Shown one piece after another: positions 1 to 11,967 of a DNA stretch of 64,000 bases; position 1 is the first letter of the stretch, and each line of letters starts with the position of its first letter. The DNA lies in assembly GCA_016946835.1 (NCBI GenBank), contig JACVTC010000125.1, forward strand, positions 334,001-398,000, read 5' to 3'. A model generated the notes under the pieces. The model was not told the DNA's origin. It saw nothing but the letters and a program-made list of their open reading frames with translations, and searched no databases. Source of the stretch: Neocallimastix lanati (nom. inval.). Lineage: Eukaryota > Neocallimastigomycota > Neocallimastigomycetes > Neocallimastigales > Neocallimastigaceae. The position numbers and the translations under genes are program-made.

Positions 1-741
1 TTCTAAATGTGAAAGTCTGAATGAAGCATATGAAATAGTAGAAACCGCAGAAGAAGCTGAAAAGGAATGGGAAAGAGCAACCGCTTCGAATCAAGAGAAC
101 TATCAACAAACCTTTGGTTCAAGAAGAAAAATTTCCAATAACATATCTATGCTTACACAAAATATTGGGAATGTTAGAAGAAATAGAACAGATGCATTTA
201 ATTATTTTAATAATAATTTAGAGTCCAGTATGCCGACCAATAATGGAACTTTAGAAATAGACTTCAGAACTACTTTCAGTACAATAATCCAAGTTCTAGA
301 GACTACACTAATAATTATAACAATTTTAGAAAGAACAACTATTATGGAAACATACCTAATAACAACAACAATATAAATAGAATCTATAATAACAGTAATA
401 GCTATAATAACAAGGAATATGGTAATTTTTCTATGAGACCAACACATTGCTATAATAATAACAATTACTCCACTAGTTCTAATTTTAATGCTTATAACGA
501 ACCCCTAAGAAGAAATTATCAACAGAATAACAACGATGAAGTTATGAACGGTAACCCTAATAACAATCAAAATCAAATTAATAAAGAGAATACTGAAGTT
601 GCTAGTCGAAATAAAGTAAATATTTATTGTCATCGTTGCTATCAAACTGGGCACAAAAGTAATAATTGTCCATATACATTTAAACAACTAGCTGATATGG
701 AAGAGAAAGGTTTACTTCCTAAAAGAAATTTAAACTTGTAA
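1..741 (+). CDS. Gag C-terminal part with zinc knuckle (retroelement fossil)
   Basis: An Asn/Tyr-rich low-complexity stretch is followed by a CCHC zinc knuckle near 628-670 (CHRCYQTGHKSNNC, pattern CX2CX4HX4C), the RNA-binding motif of Gag nucleocapsid. The same arrangement of an Asn-rich linker, a knuckle and a short acidic/Lys tail is seen in the Gag at 14.4-15.6 kb, so the two are related. The start lies outside the window. It belongs to the Ty3/gypsy copy spanning 1-5300. Confidence 0.8.
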
Positions 742-863
742 ATGGGAGAAGGATAACTTCCAGTAAACAAACCAACTTAATAAATTATAATATTAATAAT
801 AGTATTCTAGAAACAAAGGATAAAAAAAATTATTTATATAAAGATGAAAATTCCAATAAACAT

Positions 864-2422
864 GTGGAGTTTAACGATATATGTGCAAGTAATGAAAACA
901 ATGATACTTTTGAGAATACTAGAATTGAAAATAAAAATACAAATATTAATAATGAAGTTAATAAAGAATATACAAAATTAAATAATTATACTACAACAAA
1001 AATTAATTATAATGATGATTCCATTTATAATGAATCAGAGGAAATAAACTCTGATAAAAATGATCATAGTAATTATTTTGATATTACGAAAACTAACACT
1101 AACACCATAAATAACAATGTACTTGCAGCTACAAGAAAAGATAAATCCATAAAAGTTAAAATGAGGACCCCGTATAAACCTAAGGAAGATGATCCACCCA
1201 ACAAATATGAATCAATAAAAAGAAAGGATAAATTAATAGATAATCGCTAACAACACTAATGCCATGAAACACAATTCCACAATAAACTATCATGCACTTA
1301 CTAATAATGATGTGGAAATGAAGGAACTTGAAGGAATAAATAACCATAAGCAGGACACAAGCGTGAAGAATTCAATTGAAATAACAAATGACCTTAATAA
1401 GCAAGTTCATAGAACAAATAAAGAACAAATAGATAAAAACAAAACAGAGAAGTTAGAACAATTAGACATTTCTATCATTAATGAGAAAAATATTTCAAAT
1501 GCCAAGAGAAAAGCTAGAGCGGAGAGAATTAAAGAAATTAAAGAAAGTGTAGTACAAACCAGAAATGAAGAATCCAAACGAAAAATTGATCAGGTGGAAA
1601 GACATATAAGATTAATGAAAGGATTTGAGAATTTTAAAATGGACGACTTAATAGGTGAAATAGCTTCAACTGAGGTTACCACTAAGTTAGTACATTTACT
1701 CGATTTATTTCCGAAATTTAGGACAGCTTTTTTCTCAAAAATTACGATTAGAACCCCCACTTGCTACAAATACAATTACCAATGTAATTACGGCCATCAA
1801 TAAAAATAAGATTGTTAAAGTGAATGGATGGGTAGAAGGGGTAAATACGGATATTCTGTTAGACTCCTGCGCCAGTGTTAATATGGTATCAAGAGAATTT
1901 TTAAGGAAATTAAAATCCACCTTAAAACCAATCGGTAGAATAATGGAAACCATATTTCAAGCTTTCTCGAATGCAAACACACGTACTGATATATATAAAT
2001 TAAAGATAAAAATTGGCTCTTATACATTTGAAGAAAAATTCCGTGTAATCGAAAAGAGTGACCTATTCGACTTACTTGTTGGAATCGATTCACTAAAAAG
2101 AAATAGATTCATATTAGACTTTGTTAATGATAAACTGTATCTTATTGATAATTCTAATAATAATGTGGAGATTGCTCATCTTAGGTATGATATTAAACTA
2201 CCAACGAGTTCTGACTCTGAAAGTGAAGAGCAAGAGGTTGAGGAACAAGAGGATGTCCAAGAGATAATTAATGGTGTGCCTATGCTTTTAACCATTAAGA
2301 AGAACAGTAACGAAATTGAAGAGATAAAGGAAGTTCCCAAATCAACTATAGAAGAACAAGAAGAGGTAGAATCTAAACAAGATATTATTAAGAAATTGTT
2401 GAGGAAGTACCGGACAAATTAA
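864..2422 (+). CDS. Linker and retropepsin-like protease region (retroelement fossil)
   Basis: A Lys/Asn/Glu-rich, poorly conserved linker precedes a retropepsin-type aspartic protease. The active-site motif reads LLDSCASVNMVS near 1856-1890, where D-S-C replaces the commoner D-T/S-G. A typical downstream hydrophobic segment (LLVGIDSLKRNRFI) lies near 2070-2110. The protease of the element at 16.7-17.7 kb has the same LDSCSS motif, so D-S-C is a family trait here and not a local oddity. After the protease comes an acidic Glu/Gln-rich segment up to the RT region. Confidence 0.75.
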
Positions 2423-2429
2423 AAGCCGT

Positions 2430-3830
2430 GTGAATCGAATCTTTGAGGAATATAAAGAGGTCTTAGCCATAAAAACGGACGATTTAGGAAATACGAAGCT
2501 ACTACCTCATAGAATAAATCTTCTTCCAGGGATTATACCATTTAAACAGAAACCATATAGATTGTCCCGTGTACATTTTAAGGTATTGAAGGAGGAGATC
2601 ACTAAATTAATCAAAAACAAACTAATAGAACCCTCAGATTCTGCTTGGGCATCTCCTGCGATCTTAGTGGAAAAGAAAAACAGGAAATATAGATTGTGCA
2701 TAGATTACCGTAAGTTGAACAACTGTACGATTAAGGATTCTTACGCGCTTCCTCGAATCGATGAAATTCTTTATGCTATTGGGAATACAGCTAAAATACT
2801 TACTACCCTAGATCTCTTTTCGGGGTATCATCAAGTACCCATGTTTGAACAAGATAAAGATAAAACGGCATTCACTACAATTTTTGGTAACTACGAGTTT
2901 AATGTAATGCCATTTGGACTAGCTAATGCTCCCGCTACCTTTCAACGGGAGATGAATAGAATTTTTTTTGAACTCATAGGGAATTGTATTTTTATTTATA
3001 TCGATGATGTTATTATTTTTTCTGGCTCTTTTGAAAAACATTTAGAAGATATAGTTAAAGTTTTTAAAATCCTCAGAGAAAACAATTTAAAGATCAATAT
3101 AGAAAAATGTCACTTCTTCCAAAAGGAAGTGGAGTTGCTGGGTCATTTACTTACGGTGGATGATTTAAAGCCGGTCCCTACTAAAGTAGAAGTAATAAAG
3201 CGATGGTTACCTCCGAAAAATATTACAGATGTAAGATCGTTTCTGGGAGCCGTTGATTACTACAGGAAGTTCATTCCGAACTTCGCTGCCGAAGCTACTT
3301 CCTTAATTAAACTATTAAAGAAAAATTCTAACTTTCACTGGGGCCCCGAGGACGATCTATCCTTTCAGACATTAAAGGATAGATTAATAACTGCTCCAAT
3401 CCTCTCATTACCGGATTATGACAAAGAATTTATTATCAGAACTGATGCATCAAGAAAAGGGATTGGAGGGGTTTTAATTCAAAAGGATGAGGATGGAAAT
3501 GAACATCCTTTGCATTTTGTTAGTAGAACTTTGAAGTCAGCTGAACTAAATTATAATGTTACAGATTTAGAAGGACTTGCTGCTTTGTATTGTGTAAAAA
3601 AATTCAAACACTATATCTGTGGCGGTAAACCTGAGCCAATATTAATTACAGATCACAAGCCATTAGTGGGATTCTTTAAGAATACGGAACCAACCTCCTC
3701 TAGACACGCTAAATGGATAATTTTTCTTAGTTCTCTAAAGGTGAAAGTAAAATATGAAGAAGGTAAGAAGAACGTAGTCGCTGATGCTTTATCAAGATTA
3801 ACAATGGATCCAGTAATACCCAACGATAAA
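2430..3830 (+). CDS. Ty3/gypsy reverse transcriptase and RNase H (retroelement fossil)
   Basis: Reverse transcriptase motifs are clear: LIEPSDSAWASP near 2620, LCIDYRKLN near 2694, TTLDLFSGYHQ near 2803, PFGLANAPATF near 2912, and the catalytic YIDD box near 2998 (FIYIDDVIIFSG). The RNase H of the Ty3 class follows, with the TDAS motif near 3440, LEGLAALY near 3568 and a terminal ADALSRL near 3780. Domain order and length match Ty3/gypsy Pol. Confidence 0.92.
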
Positions 3831-3899
3831 TCTATATTAAGTACCGAGATTGAATTAATAAATGTAAATAGTGAGGTAAAAGGGACGTCAGAATCTAAG

Positions 3900-5082
3900 A
3901 AGGATAGTAATTTCCACAATAATATAAATATACAAAATTTTGTTAATAATAAAATTATCGAAATAAATGGTACTAAATACTATAAGCAAGGTGATAGTCT
4001 TAGAAAAATAGTGGTAAAACCAGAAGAAAAATTACGATTATTGGAGTCTGCGTACAATATAGGTCACGAAGGAATTTTCAAAACATATTGTAGATTAAAA
4101 CGTGACTACTATTGGAGTAACATGAGCCGTGAATTGAAATTATACGTAAAGGGATGTCATAAATGTCAAACTTACAAGCCTCAAGCCTTAAACCAATATA
4201 CGGAGGATATTCCAACTGCACCAGGATTGCCATTTTCAAGGGTAGGACTAGATCTTATTGGGTATTGGGCTTTTGCCTACCACAAGGAGAGGAAATAAGT
4301 ATATAATAGTATTGGTGGATTATTTAACCAAGTGGGTCGAAGCAGAGCCCTTACAAAAGACTGAATCCGAGGATGTTATAAGGTTCTTGAAAGGGGTTTT
4401 TGCAAGACATGGAACCCCAGAACAACCAATTACTGATAATGAGTCACAATTTTGTTCGGATAAGACCATGGCATTTTTAGATCTCCATGACGTTTTTGTT
4501 CGATTCATTACAACCTATCATCCTGCCTCCAATGGCGAAGTTGAGAACCGGAATAAGGAGATCTCTAAGTACTTAAGGATATTAGGAAATTCAGAAGAAG
4601 ATTGGGATGACGTGCTACCAAGTGCTTTATGGGCTCTCCGAACGTGTAAAAATGAAGTTACTAAATTCAGTAGTTTTGAGTTACTATATGGGAGAAAAGA
4701 TTTACAGCCTTTCGAACTCGGATTAAATGTGGGAGGAATAAATAAAAATGAAGATGAAGAAGAATATTGGATAAGGAAATTTATTAATCATCATAAATGG
4801 ATAGAAGAGGCAATTAAAAATATTGAAACCGCTAACAATTTATGGATGGATAGACGAAGACAAATGAAAAAGTTGAGAGCTGATTTTAAACCGGGAGATC
4901 TAATTCTGATAAAAGCCTTTAATAGAAGGAAATTGGACCCTTACTTTATAGGTCCACTAAAAATTGTTAAGAGAGAATTAAATACCGTTACTGTTTGTGA
5001 TCCAATTTCTGGAGAAATAGCTGAAAGAAATGTACACCTCAAAAACATTATACCATATTTTACTGAAATAGGTAATTTGTAA
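3900..5082 (+). CDS. Ty3/gypsy integrase (retroelement fossil)
   Basis: The N-terminal HHCC zinc finger is seen near 4066-4170 (HEGIF, then CHKC). The core has the first Asp in GLDLIG (near 4250), the second in ITDNESQF (near 4435), and the Glu in SNGEVENRNKE (near 4530-4560), giving the D-D-E triad. A GPY/F-like module (YFIGPLKIVKRE) near 4940 lies close to the C terminus. No chromodomain is visible after it. Confidence 0.9.
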
Positions 5083-5099
5083 ATATGTAAATAAATAAA

Positions 5100-5473
5100 A
5101 AAAAAATTGTTAGTAATTATTATTATTATTAAAAAAAAATTGTTAGCAGTTATTATTATTATTAAAAAAAAAAAAAAAAAAAAAAAATAATAATAATAAT
5201 AATAATATTAATATCAATATTATTAATTCTCAATATTAATTCGTAATTTGTAGACTTCCATAGTAAGTCTAAAATTAGTGGGGGCGTCTTGGTGCGATGC
5301 ACCCATAAAAATATAAAATTCAGAGTGAAGAATATAATATTATAAAATAGTTTAATAAATTAGATTATTAATAAATTATTTAAAAAAAAAAAAAAAAAAA
5401 TTTTTGTTTATTAATTAAAAAATTAATTAAATTTGTTTAGGATGTATATATTAAAATTGATTTATAAAAAAAA

Positions 5474-5509
<36 letters not shown>

Positions 5510-6370
5510 ATGATGTAGAGGAGATTATAATTCGGAGATAAATAATATATTTCAAGAACGGAGTTAGGATTAAATATTATAGAGTTATAAAAGAGATAAC
5601 TAATAATTTAATATCCTATAATATTGAAATATAGAATTTTAGAATTATAATAAATAAAATATTTTATTGTATTTATATATAAAAAAAAAAAAAAAAATGA
5701 TTCTTGTAAAAAAAAGAATAAATAAATAAAAAAAAAAAATTGACAAAATTATAAATAAAATATCTTAATAATAAGAATAAATAAAAGTTATAAAATTTAA
5801 GTGTTTATTCAATCTAGAATAATTTATTTTAACAAGTGTCAATAAGCCCAAGGTACAAGCACGTACCAATTTTGATAAAGAATGAAATAATAATGATATT
5901 TTTAATTAAATTCTTGATAATTATATAAAAATATATTATTATATTCTTTACTATTAATAATTTTTATATTAATTATATTTTATAATTTTAAATAATAATT
6001 TATATAATTAATTTATATGATTGGATTTAATAATTTAATTAAATTATATAAAAATATGTATAATCCATATTTTTTATGAGGGGTCCTTTCTAAGAAAAGA
6101 ATTAGAAATAGTAGTAAAAATGAATTAGGAATAGTAATAATTGAAAAGTTTCCCATATTGTTATAATAATAAATATTAATATTAATAAAGTATTTTTAAC
6201 AATAAAATAATTATATAATTTATAAATAATAAATATTTTTAATAATAATTCTTTAAATAAAATTTATAATGTGTAAAAATAAATTCTTTTAGTGTAATTT
6301 AGTAGTTAGTTAATTTATCTATTTATTTAATGTTCACACTCCTTTTCTAATATGAACCTCAACATTTTTG
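5100..6370 (+). other. A-rich tail, polypurine tract and LTR-derived AT-rich sequence
   Basis: Two similar A-rich units with the motif TTGTTAG occur at 5098-5190. A small hairpin (AGACTT/AAGTCT) at 5250-5272 is followed by the polypurine tract TTAGTGGGGGCG near 5275. Beyond it, AT-rich sequence contains TTGATAAAGAATGAA near 5873, a motif that recurs at 19.29 and 21.49 kb next to putative LTR starts. A hairpin GGTAC/GTACC lies just before it. I see no gene here. Confidence 0.5.
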
Positions 6371-7324
6371 TGTAAGAATCTATAATTATTTTTAAATAAA
6401 ATAATTATATTTTCTTAGTTAAGTTATAATTATAACTTTATTTAATTATATAATATTTATTCATTTAAATATTATTAATAATTTATTAAACTCAATATTA
6501 AATATTCATTAATTTAATGCAACAAATTTATTTAATTATTTATTATTTATACATTTATAAATAATTATAGTTTATTTAATTATACATTTAATTATTAAAT
6601 TTATTAGTCTTAGTTTATTTATTTAATTAAATTGTAAACAAATATATTATGTATTCTAATATGTACTTAATAATGTATTCTGTATTTTGTTTATTAATAT
6701 TATTATTATGTTATTTACCTTATTTGTAAATTTATGATTTTATGATCGAAATATCTTTTATTATCTTATTCTTTTATTTTCGATCAATTAAATAAGATTA
6801 GCTAATCGTTCAATTAGGGTTTTTCCCAATCACTTTTTAAAAGTAATTGGTTTTACCTAATTGATACGATGATCGATATGGATAGAATATCGATCAAAAA
6901 TCTTATCTAGGTTTTTCTCTCTAATCTTTTCCTAGATAAGAGATTTGTTAAGATTAGAAAATATTTTTTAATTTAACCTTATTTTTCAAAAAATAAGGCT
7001 CTTGAATTCTCTTTGAGAAATCAAGAGTTATTATTATAACAATTATAATATAGTAATAACATTAATAAATATTTTATATTTCTATTTTAATAAAGTAAGT
7101 TTTAATAAAACAAATTTAAAAATAAAACAAAATAAAATAATCTTTTCCCTTTGTCAATTCTGTGTTATTAGTTTATTATAATTAGTTATAATAAACTCTT
7201 TCCTATAGAAGATAAGTATATTTATCTTTTTTGCTCTCTCAATTTAATAATAATTATTATTTAATTATTATTAAGTTGTAGTTAATAATTTAATTCTAAT
7301 TAATTTTATAATTAAATTATTACA
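6371..7324 (+). mobile_element. Solo LTR of the 0.95-kb LTR family (TGTAAGAA...ATTACA), TSD TTTTG
   Basis: The copy starts TGTAAGAATC and ends ATTATTACA. It is flanked on both sides by TTTTG (6366-6370 and 7325-7329), which fits the 5-bp target duplication of LTR retrotransposons. The copies at 12887-13807 (minus), 27979-28940 (plus) and 24546-25519 (minus, more diverged) belong to the same family. No internal region is attached, so this is a solo LTR. It contains several perfect stem-loops, including a pseudoknot-like arrangement at 6902-6957. Confidence 0.85.
6902..6957 (+). other. Predicted H-type RNA pseudoknot within the LTR
   Basis: CTTATCTAGG (6902-6911) is complementary to CCTAGATAAG (6931-6940). 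CTAATCTT (6921-6928), inside that loop, is complementary to AAGATTAG (6950-6957) outside it. The result is stem 1 of 10 bp, loop 1 of 9 nt, stem 2 of 8 bp, a 2-nt junction and loop 3 of 9 nt, which is textbook H-type geometry. The same four segments recur at 13210-13265, 24899-24953 and 28513-28568. The fold is inferred from complementarity only. Confidence 0.6.
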
Positions 7325-7329
7325 TTTTG

Positions 7330-7904
7330 GAACGTTACGTTCTGAAAAATATGAATTTCTTAAATTTAAGAAAATAACCTAATCAAAAAAAATTTTTAAA
7401 TTATTTAAATTTATATTTTATTAGTTTATATGAATAAGTAATTAAATAACGATAGTTATTTAATAAACAATTAAATTATTAAATTAAAGTATATTTTTAA
7501 TTAAAAATTAGTATTTTTATTTATGTAAATAATAAACTAAAATAGTTAAATAATTCTAAATTACTAACATTTCTAAATAATATGCATTTAAAATAAATAC
7601 TTTTAATTATTTTTTTTAATATGTATTTAAAATAAATATTGTTTATTATTTTTAAGGTATATTTAGTTAAAATATATTAATTCAATTTATATTAACAATT
7701 AAATTGTATAAAAATTATAAAATAAAAATTAGGAAAATAATCAAATAGTATAAAAATATTAAATTAAATTTTAAAAACATATATAAATAGGAAAATTTAC
7801 AAAAAAATAAATGGAAGAGGAAAAATAATAATATTAATAAAATAAAATAAAAATAAATAAAATATTATAAAAATAATTAATATAGAGCATTATGTCCCAT
7901 TTTG
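7330..7904 (+). other. AT-rich intergenic sequence, no gene seen
   Basis: The sequence joins naturally to 6365 once the solo LTR is removed (ACATTTTTGGAACGTTACGTTCTG). A small palindrome AACGTTACGTT lies at the junction. The rest is A/T-dominated with no open frame or recognised motif. Confidence 0.5.
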
Positions 7905-8866
7905 ATAAATAACAAAATTATTAAATTAAAATAAATAATAAAGAACAAATTCTTGTCTAACTTAACCCAAAAATTAATCCATTCTAAAAAAAATTAAATC
8001 CATATTAAAGAAAATTTAATTAAATAAAAATAATTAAAATAAAATAATAATAAATTAATTAATCATTAATAATTTTAATTAAAAACTAAAATAAATTAAT
8101 AAATAATATTTTTCTAAAACTACAAATAAACAAAATAATAAACAAATTTAACAAATAAACAAACTTATAAACATTCTCAAAATTAAAATTAAATAGTTAA
8201 ATAATTTTTAAGTTACTTTTATTTAAAATAATGATTATTTTATTTATTTTATAACTCAACTTTTATAAACAAATTGTAATTAAAATAACATTTTAAAACT
8301 CATCTTTATTAATATTTTAATTGTAAATATAGTTTAATTTAATAATAAATTATTCTTTATTTCTCTTTTATTAATTTTATTATTTTTAATGTAAATAGTT
8401 TAAAATCAAAGAAAAATATAAAAACATGTAAATATTTCTTATAAATTATTCTTTATTATTAATTATTTAATAAATTATTATAGATTTTTTATTAGTTTTA
8501 ATAATCAAAAAGTATGATTATTAATTATTTAATAAATTATTATATATATTTTATTAGTTATTAATAATCAATTTTATTATTAAAATTTAAAATAAATTAG
8601 TATAAATAATAAATATTTCATTTTATTATTTTATTAGTTTTAACAATTATTTTATTAATTTAAACAAATTTAATTATTAAATAAATAAAGATTAATATTA
8701 AAATAAAAATAAATTTTTTTAATAAAACATTTTTGTGTTTAATAATAAAACATATTTATTTTTTTTTAAATTTCTTAAATCTATTTTATTCAGTGTTTAT
8801 CCTCTTATTCACTTCTACAAAATTTAATTTTTGTAGATTAAGAATATCAGGTATAAATCAATGGTG
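7905..8866 (+). mobile_element. LTR-like repeat (TGATAAATAA family), probable 5' LTR
   Basis: The stretch begins TTTTGATAAATAACAAAATT and is similar over hundreds of bases to 11968-12690 and to the interrupted copy at 28941-31030. It is followed at about 8868 by ATGGTGGAGAATCC, which could be a primer-binding site next to the LTR end. With the similar repeat at 11968 it brackets a Gag-coding region in the same orientation, the layout expected of a 5'/3' LTR pair. Exact ends are uncertain in such AT-rich DNA. Confidence 0.5.
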
Positions 8867-10326
8867 GAGAATCCTCTTGTTGCCCCGGTGGTAAGTAAAA
8901 TTTTTTTTTTTAGTTTAATATTAGAATAAGCCTAGTTATTCAATGGTAATATTAAACAGTAATTAATACAATAAATTAGTCTAGTTTTAGAATAACTCTA
9001 AATTATTCATAGTAATAGACTTAATAAAATTTATCCTTAAATATTATGCAAATAAAATATTATATTAATGAAATATTATAAATTAAAGTTTAATAATATA
9101 AATTAATCAACAAATAATATAGGTTAAATAAACAGCAAATTAAATTAAATTTAAATTTAATAATAATAAAATATTTATATAGATAATTAAATAGTATACA
9201 TATTAATCAATTTAATTAAATAATAAAATATATATTATAAATAATAATAATAAAAAAATTTTATTAGAAAAGTTTTAATATATATATATAAAAAAAAAAA
9301 AAAAGAACTTTAAGAAGTTCTATTATAAAGTTATTATTTTTTTCAAAAAAAAGGATATTGTTGCTTTAGAAGCAATAATATAAGTAAAATAATAAGTGGT
9401 TTCCGTGATTAGTTTATTCTTTCACAATCGGCGCGCTGGAAAGCTCTGAACTATTCTACAAACGTATAAACGTGTAGGAGAATCACTGGTACGAGTAGTA
9501 CATGACGCCTGAGCAAGTGGACAAGCTGGCTACGAGTATACTATCTACTTATTACTTATATTATTGGAAAATCGTAATTAATATTCTTTTGAGAATTATT
9601 AATAATAAATATTTATAATTTAACTTTTTATTCTTCTTTAAATATTCAAATAATAAAAATTTATAAATACCATTATACTACTTAACCTTTTATTTTTTTT
9701 ATTTTCTAGGATATTATTGTATAAAATATTTTTTTAAAAAAAAAAATAAAAAAAAAATAAATAAATAAATATAATAAAAAATAAAATTAGAAAACAATAA
9801 TATTTAAATTAAGGAAAACAATTAGAGAAAAGAAGTATTTTTTTTTTTAGTTGGAGGAACTGCTTCTGTTCTCTTGATTGATTGATACTTATAGTAGGAA
9901 TCTCTTACCCTTAATACTAGTGTATTATTGCAGTAAGAGCTAACGGACTGTAGAATAAGAATCAATACGGGGGAGTAGGCGCTGATTATAAGTAGAGATC
10001 TACGTTTGGTGTAGATGTAGTGTAAAACTCCTATAATCAGTGGGACCAAACGTCGTATTATTCTACAACCGTACTATAAGGACGGGAAATCATTCAAGAT
10101 AAACTAAAGATAATAAGAATTAATAATTTTGGAAATATTACTACTACTAATAATAATAATAATTAACAAAAAAAAAAATAAAAAAAAAAAAAAAACCTCT
10201 TGGTCTCATAATTCATAAATTTTTTTTAATTTACCAAAATAAATTATAATAAAAATATATATAACATTTAGTTACGCTTCTTTTATAAATTTCCTTTTAT
10301 AATTACTCTATTTTAATAAAAAAAAA
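8867..10326 (+). other. Long leader region of a Gag-only LTR element, with GC-enriched islands
   Basis: Between the putative 5' LTR and the Gag start are two islands of much higher GC than the surroundings, 9395-9545 and 9850-10095, separated by A/T tracts. Neither contains a credible coding frame; the minus-strand frame at 9822-10049 shows no protein-like features. Both islands are rich in perfect complementary segments, so they look like structured leader RNA. Confidence 0.5.
9902..10066 (+). other. Predicted structured leader RNA with pseudoknot
   Basis: A hairpin at 9902-9939 pairs CTCTTAC with GTAAGAG and encloses TAATAC/GTATTA. It is followed by three perfect 9-bp helices: GTAGAATAA (9950-9958) with TTATTCTAC (10058-10066), CTGATTATA (9982-9990) with TATAATCAG (10032-10040), and ACGTTTGGT (10002-10010) with ACCAAACGT (10045-10053). 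The second and third helices cross and are enclosed by the first, which is a pseudoknot topology. Three perfect 9-bp matches within 120 bases of mixed composition are unlikely by chance. Function is unknown; packaging, dimerisation or translation control of the element RNA are possibilities. Confidence 0.55.
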
Positions 10327-10850
10327 ATGGAAACAACTACCAAAGCTATTACTTTTATTAGATTACCAATATTAGGTGAAGAAAAAGTCCAATATGAAGA
10401 ATGGAAATTCGCCTTTAAAAATTGGCGTCGAAAATATAAAATTGAAAACGAAGAAAAGAATGAATATTTAATTGCCGTAACTACAGATAAAGCAAGAGCT
10501 ATTGTTATAAATTCTTTAAATAAAACACAAGCTGACTCTTATGAAATAATCTTAGAAAACTTAAAGAAAAGATTAAAACCTTGTACGCCAAAGAATGTAA
10601 AATTTTTGGAAATATCAACATTAACCATTAAGAAAGGTGAAAAAGTTTCAGACTTCGATACAAAATTCTTATAACTCTTAAATCAATTACAATTAGATGG
10701 AAAGGATAATATTAGTACTCCATACTACATAAATGCATTTAGAAACTGGTCTAAAATGTATGAGTATTTGTTAGAATCAGAACCTACTAAATTAAGTGAT
10801 GCAATGGAGGGCCGACGAATTGATACATATTGGAATTCTTAAGAATAAAA
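10327..10850 (+). CDS. Gag-like capsid fragment (LTR element fossil)
   Basis: The frame opens METTTKAITFIRLPILGEE and contains EWKFAFKNWRRKYKIE and a segment rich in Leu/Lys (ILENLKKRLKP...KKGEKVSDFD), which resembles the retrotransposon Gag capsid domain. No zinc knuckle, protease or pol follows before the next LTR-like repeat at 11968, so the element is Gag-only: a deletion derivative or a non-autonomous element. It is a broken fossil. Confidence 0.6.
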
Positions 10851-11967
10851 TTATTAGAAAGCTTGAATAATATCTAACCTATTCAACAACAAATTAATAA
10901 ATTAAAATTTGAAATTAAAATCATAATAAAAAAATTTATTTTAATTAAATTCTAAAACTCGAAATTATACTTTAATTCTATTTTAATTTTTAAAATAATA
11001 AAATACTAATGTTAATTAATTTCTCTTTTTAATTAAAAGTAAATAGTTTGTAAACAATTTTCTCTTTTTTTTATTATTTTGAATTCTTTGTTTATAATAA
11101 TTCTTGTATTAATTGTTTATTTGTATATTTTATTGTTTATTTTTATAAAAATAATTATTCTTAATTGTTTTATTATTAAAAATTGTAAATACTTTAAATT
11201 ATTGTAAAAATATAAATACTTGTAAATATTTTATAAATTAATTTCTCGTTGTTATTAGAAATGTAATAAAAAAAAATAATAACCAAATATTATATTAATA
11301 AATAATAATAAAAATTAATACTAAACACAAAAGAAATGTATAATTTTGAAAAATTAATAACAATTCAGTGTTAAACTAGAATAATAATAACTTAATTATT
11401 AATAATAATAAAACCAATTCATTTATATTAAATTTTATATTAAATCAAAATTGATACATCTATTATCACTTTTGAAGTAATAACTTCAAATTAAGATAAT
11501 AGAATCGTTTGTCATTTGTGATACGGGATGAATGAATAAATATAAAAATTAATAAATTTAGAAAAATAATAAAATAAAATTTAATTAAAGTTAAAATAAA
11601 AATTATATAGTTTAAAATAATAATAAACAATAAAAAAAAATTAAAAATAAATAAATTAAAATAAGAATTATTAAAAAAAAAATATTTTAGAGATAGAGAA
11701 AATAAATATAATTAAAAGGTCTTAGAGAGAGGCCTTAATTGAGATTTTTAGTTAGTAATAATTAGTAAAATAAAATAATAAAAGTAATGTTAAAAATGTA
11801 ATTAATGTAAAATTTAAATAATTATAAATAAAGTATTAAATATTTAATAATAAAATATTTAAGTTTTATTTAATATAATTATTGTGTTAAAATTATTAAT
11901 TGTTTTATTAGAATATATTAATTTTCCTCAAATAAAATATTGCAAGTCCCATAAAAGTATACGATTA
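10851..11967 (+). other. AT-rich interior of the Gag-only element, no gene seen
   Basis: No open frame or domain is visible. Near 11490-11530 and again near 11955-11990 the motif CATTTGTGATA occurs at what may be duplicated LTR starts. A short hairpin ATACGAT/ATCGTAT lies at about 11959-11982. A purine-rich segment (GGTCTTAGAGAGAGGCC) near 11718 could be a relic of a polypurine tract. Confidence 0.35.

Larger units (their letters stand above)
1..5300 (+). mobile_element. Ty3/gypsy LTR retrotransposon, 5' end outside the window
   Basis: Gag, protease, reverse transcriptase, RNase H and integrase follow one another in the Ty3/gypsy order (integrase last). The left end lies outside the window. 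The right end of the internal region is marked by a G-rich polypurine-like tract near 5278 (AGTGGGGGCG) followed by AT-rich sequence that is probably LTR. The copy looks nearly complete but is a fossil: its coding region is not one continuous frame and carries a few breaks. Well-preserved domain motifs suggest it is younger than most other elements here. No paired LTR can be seen, so age cannot be estimated from LTR divergence. Confidence 0.9.

Noticed and set aside
9822-10049. Minus-strand frame of 75 codons over the leader island
   Set aside because: No homology-like motifs; the region is better explained by perfect complementary helices of a structured RNA.
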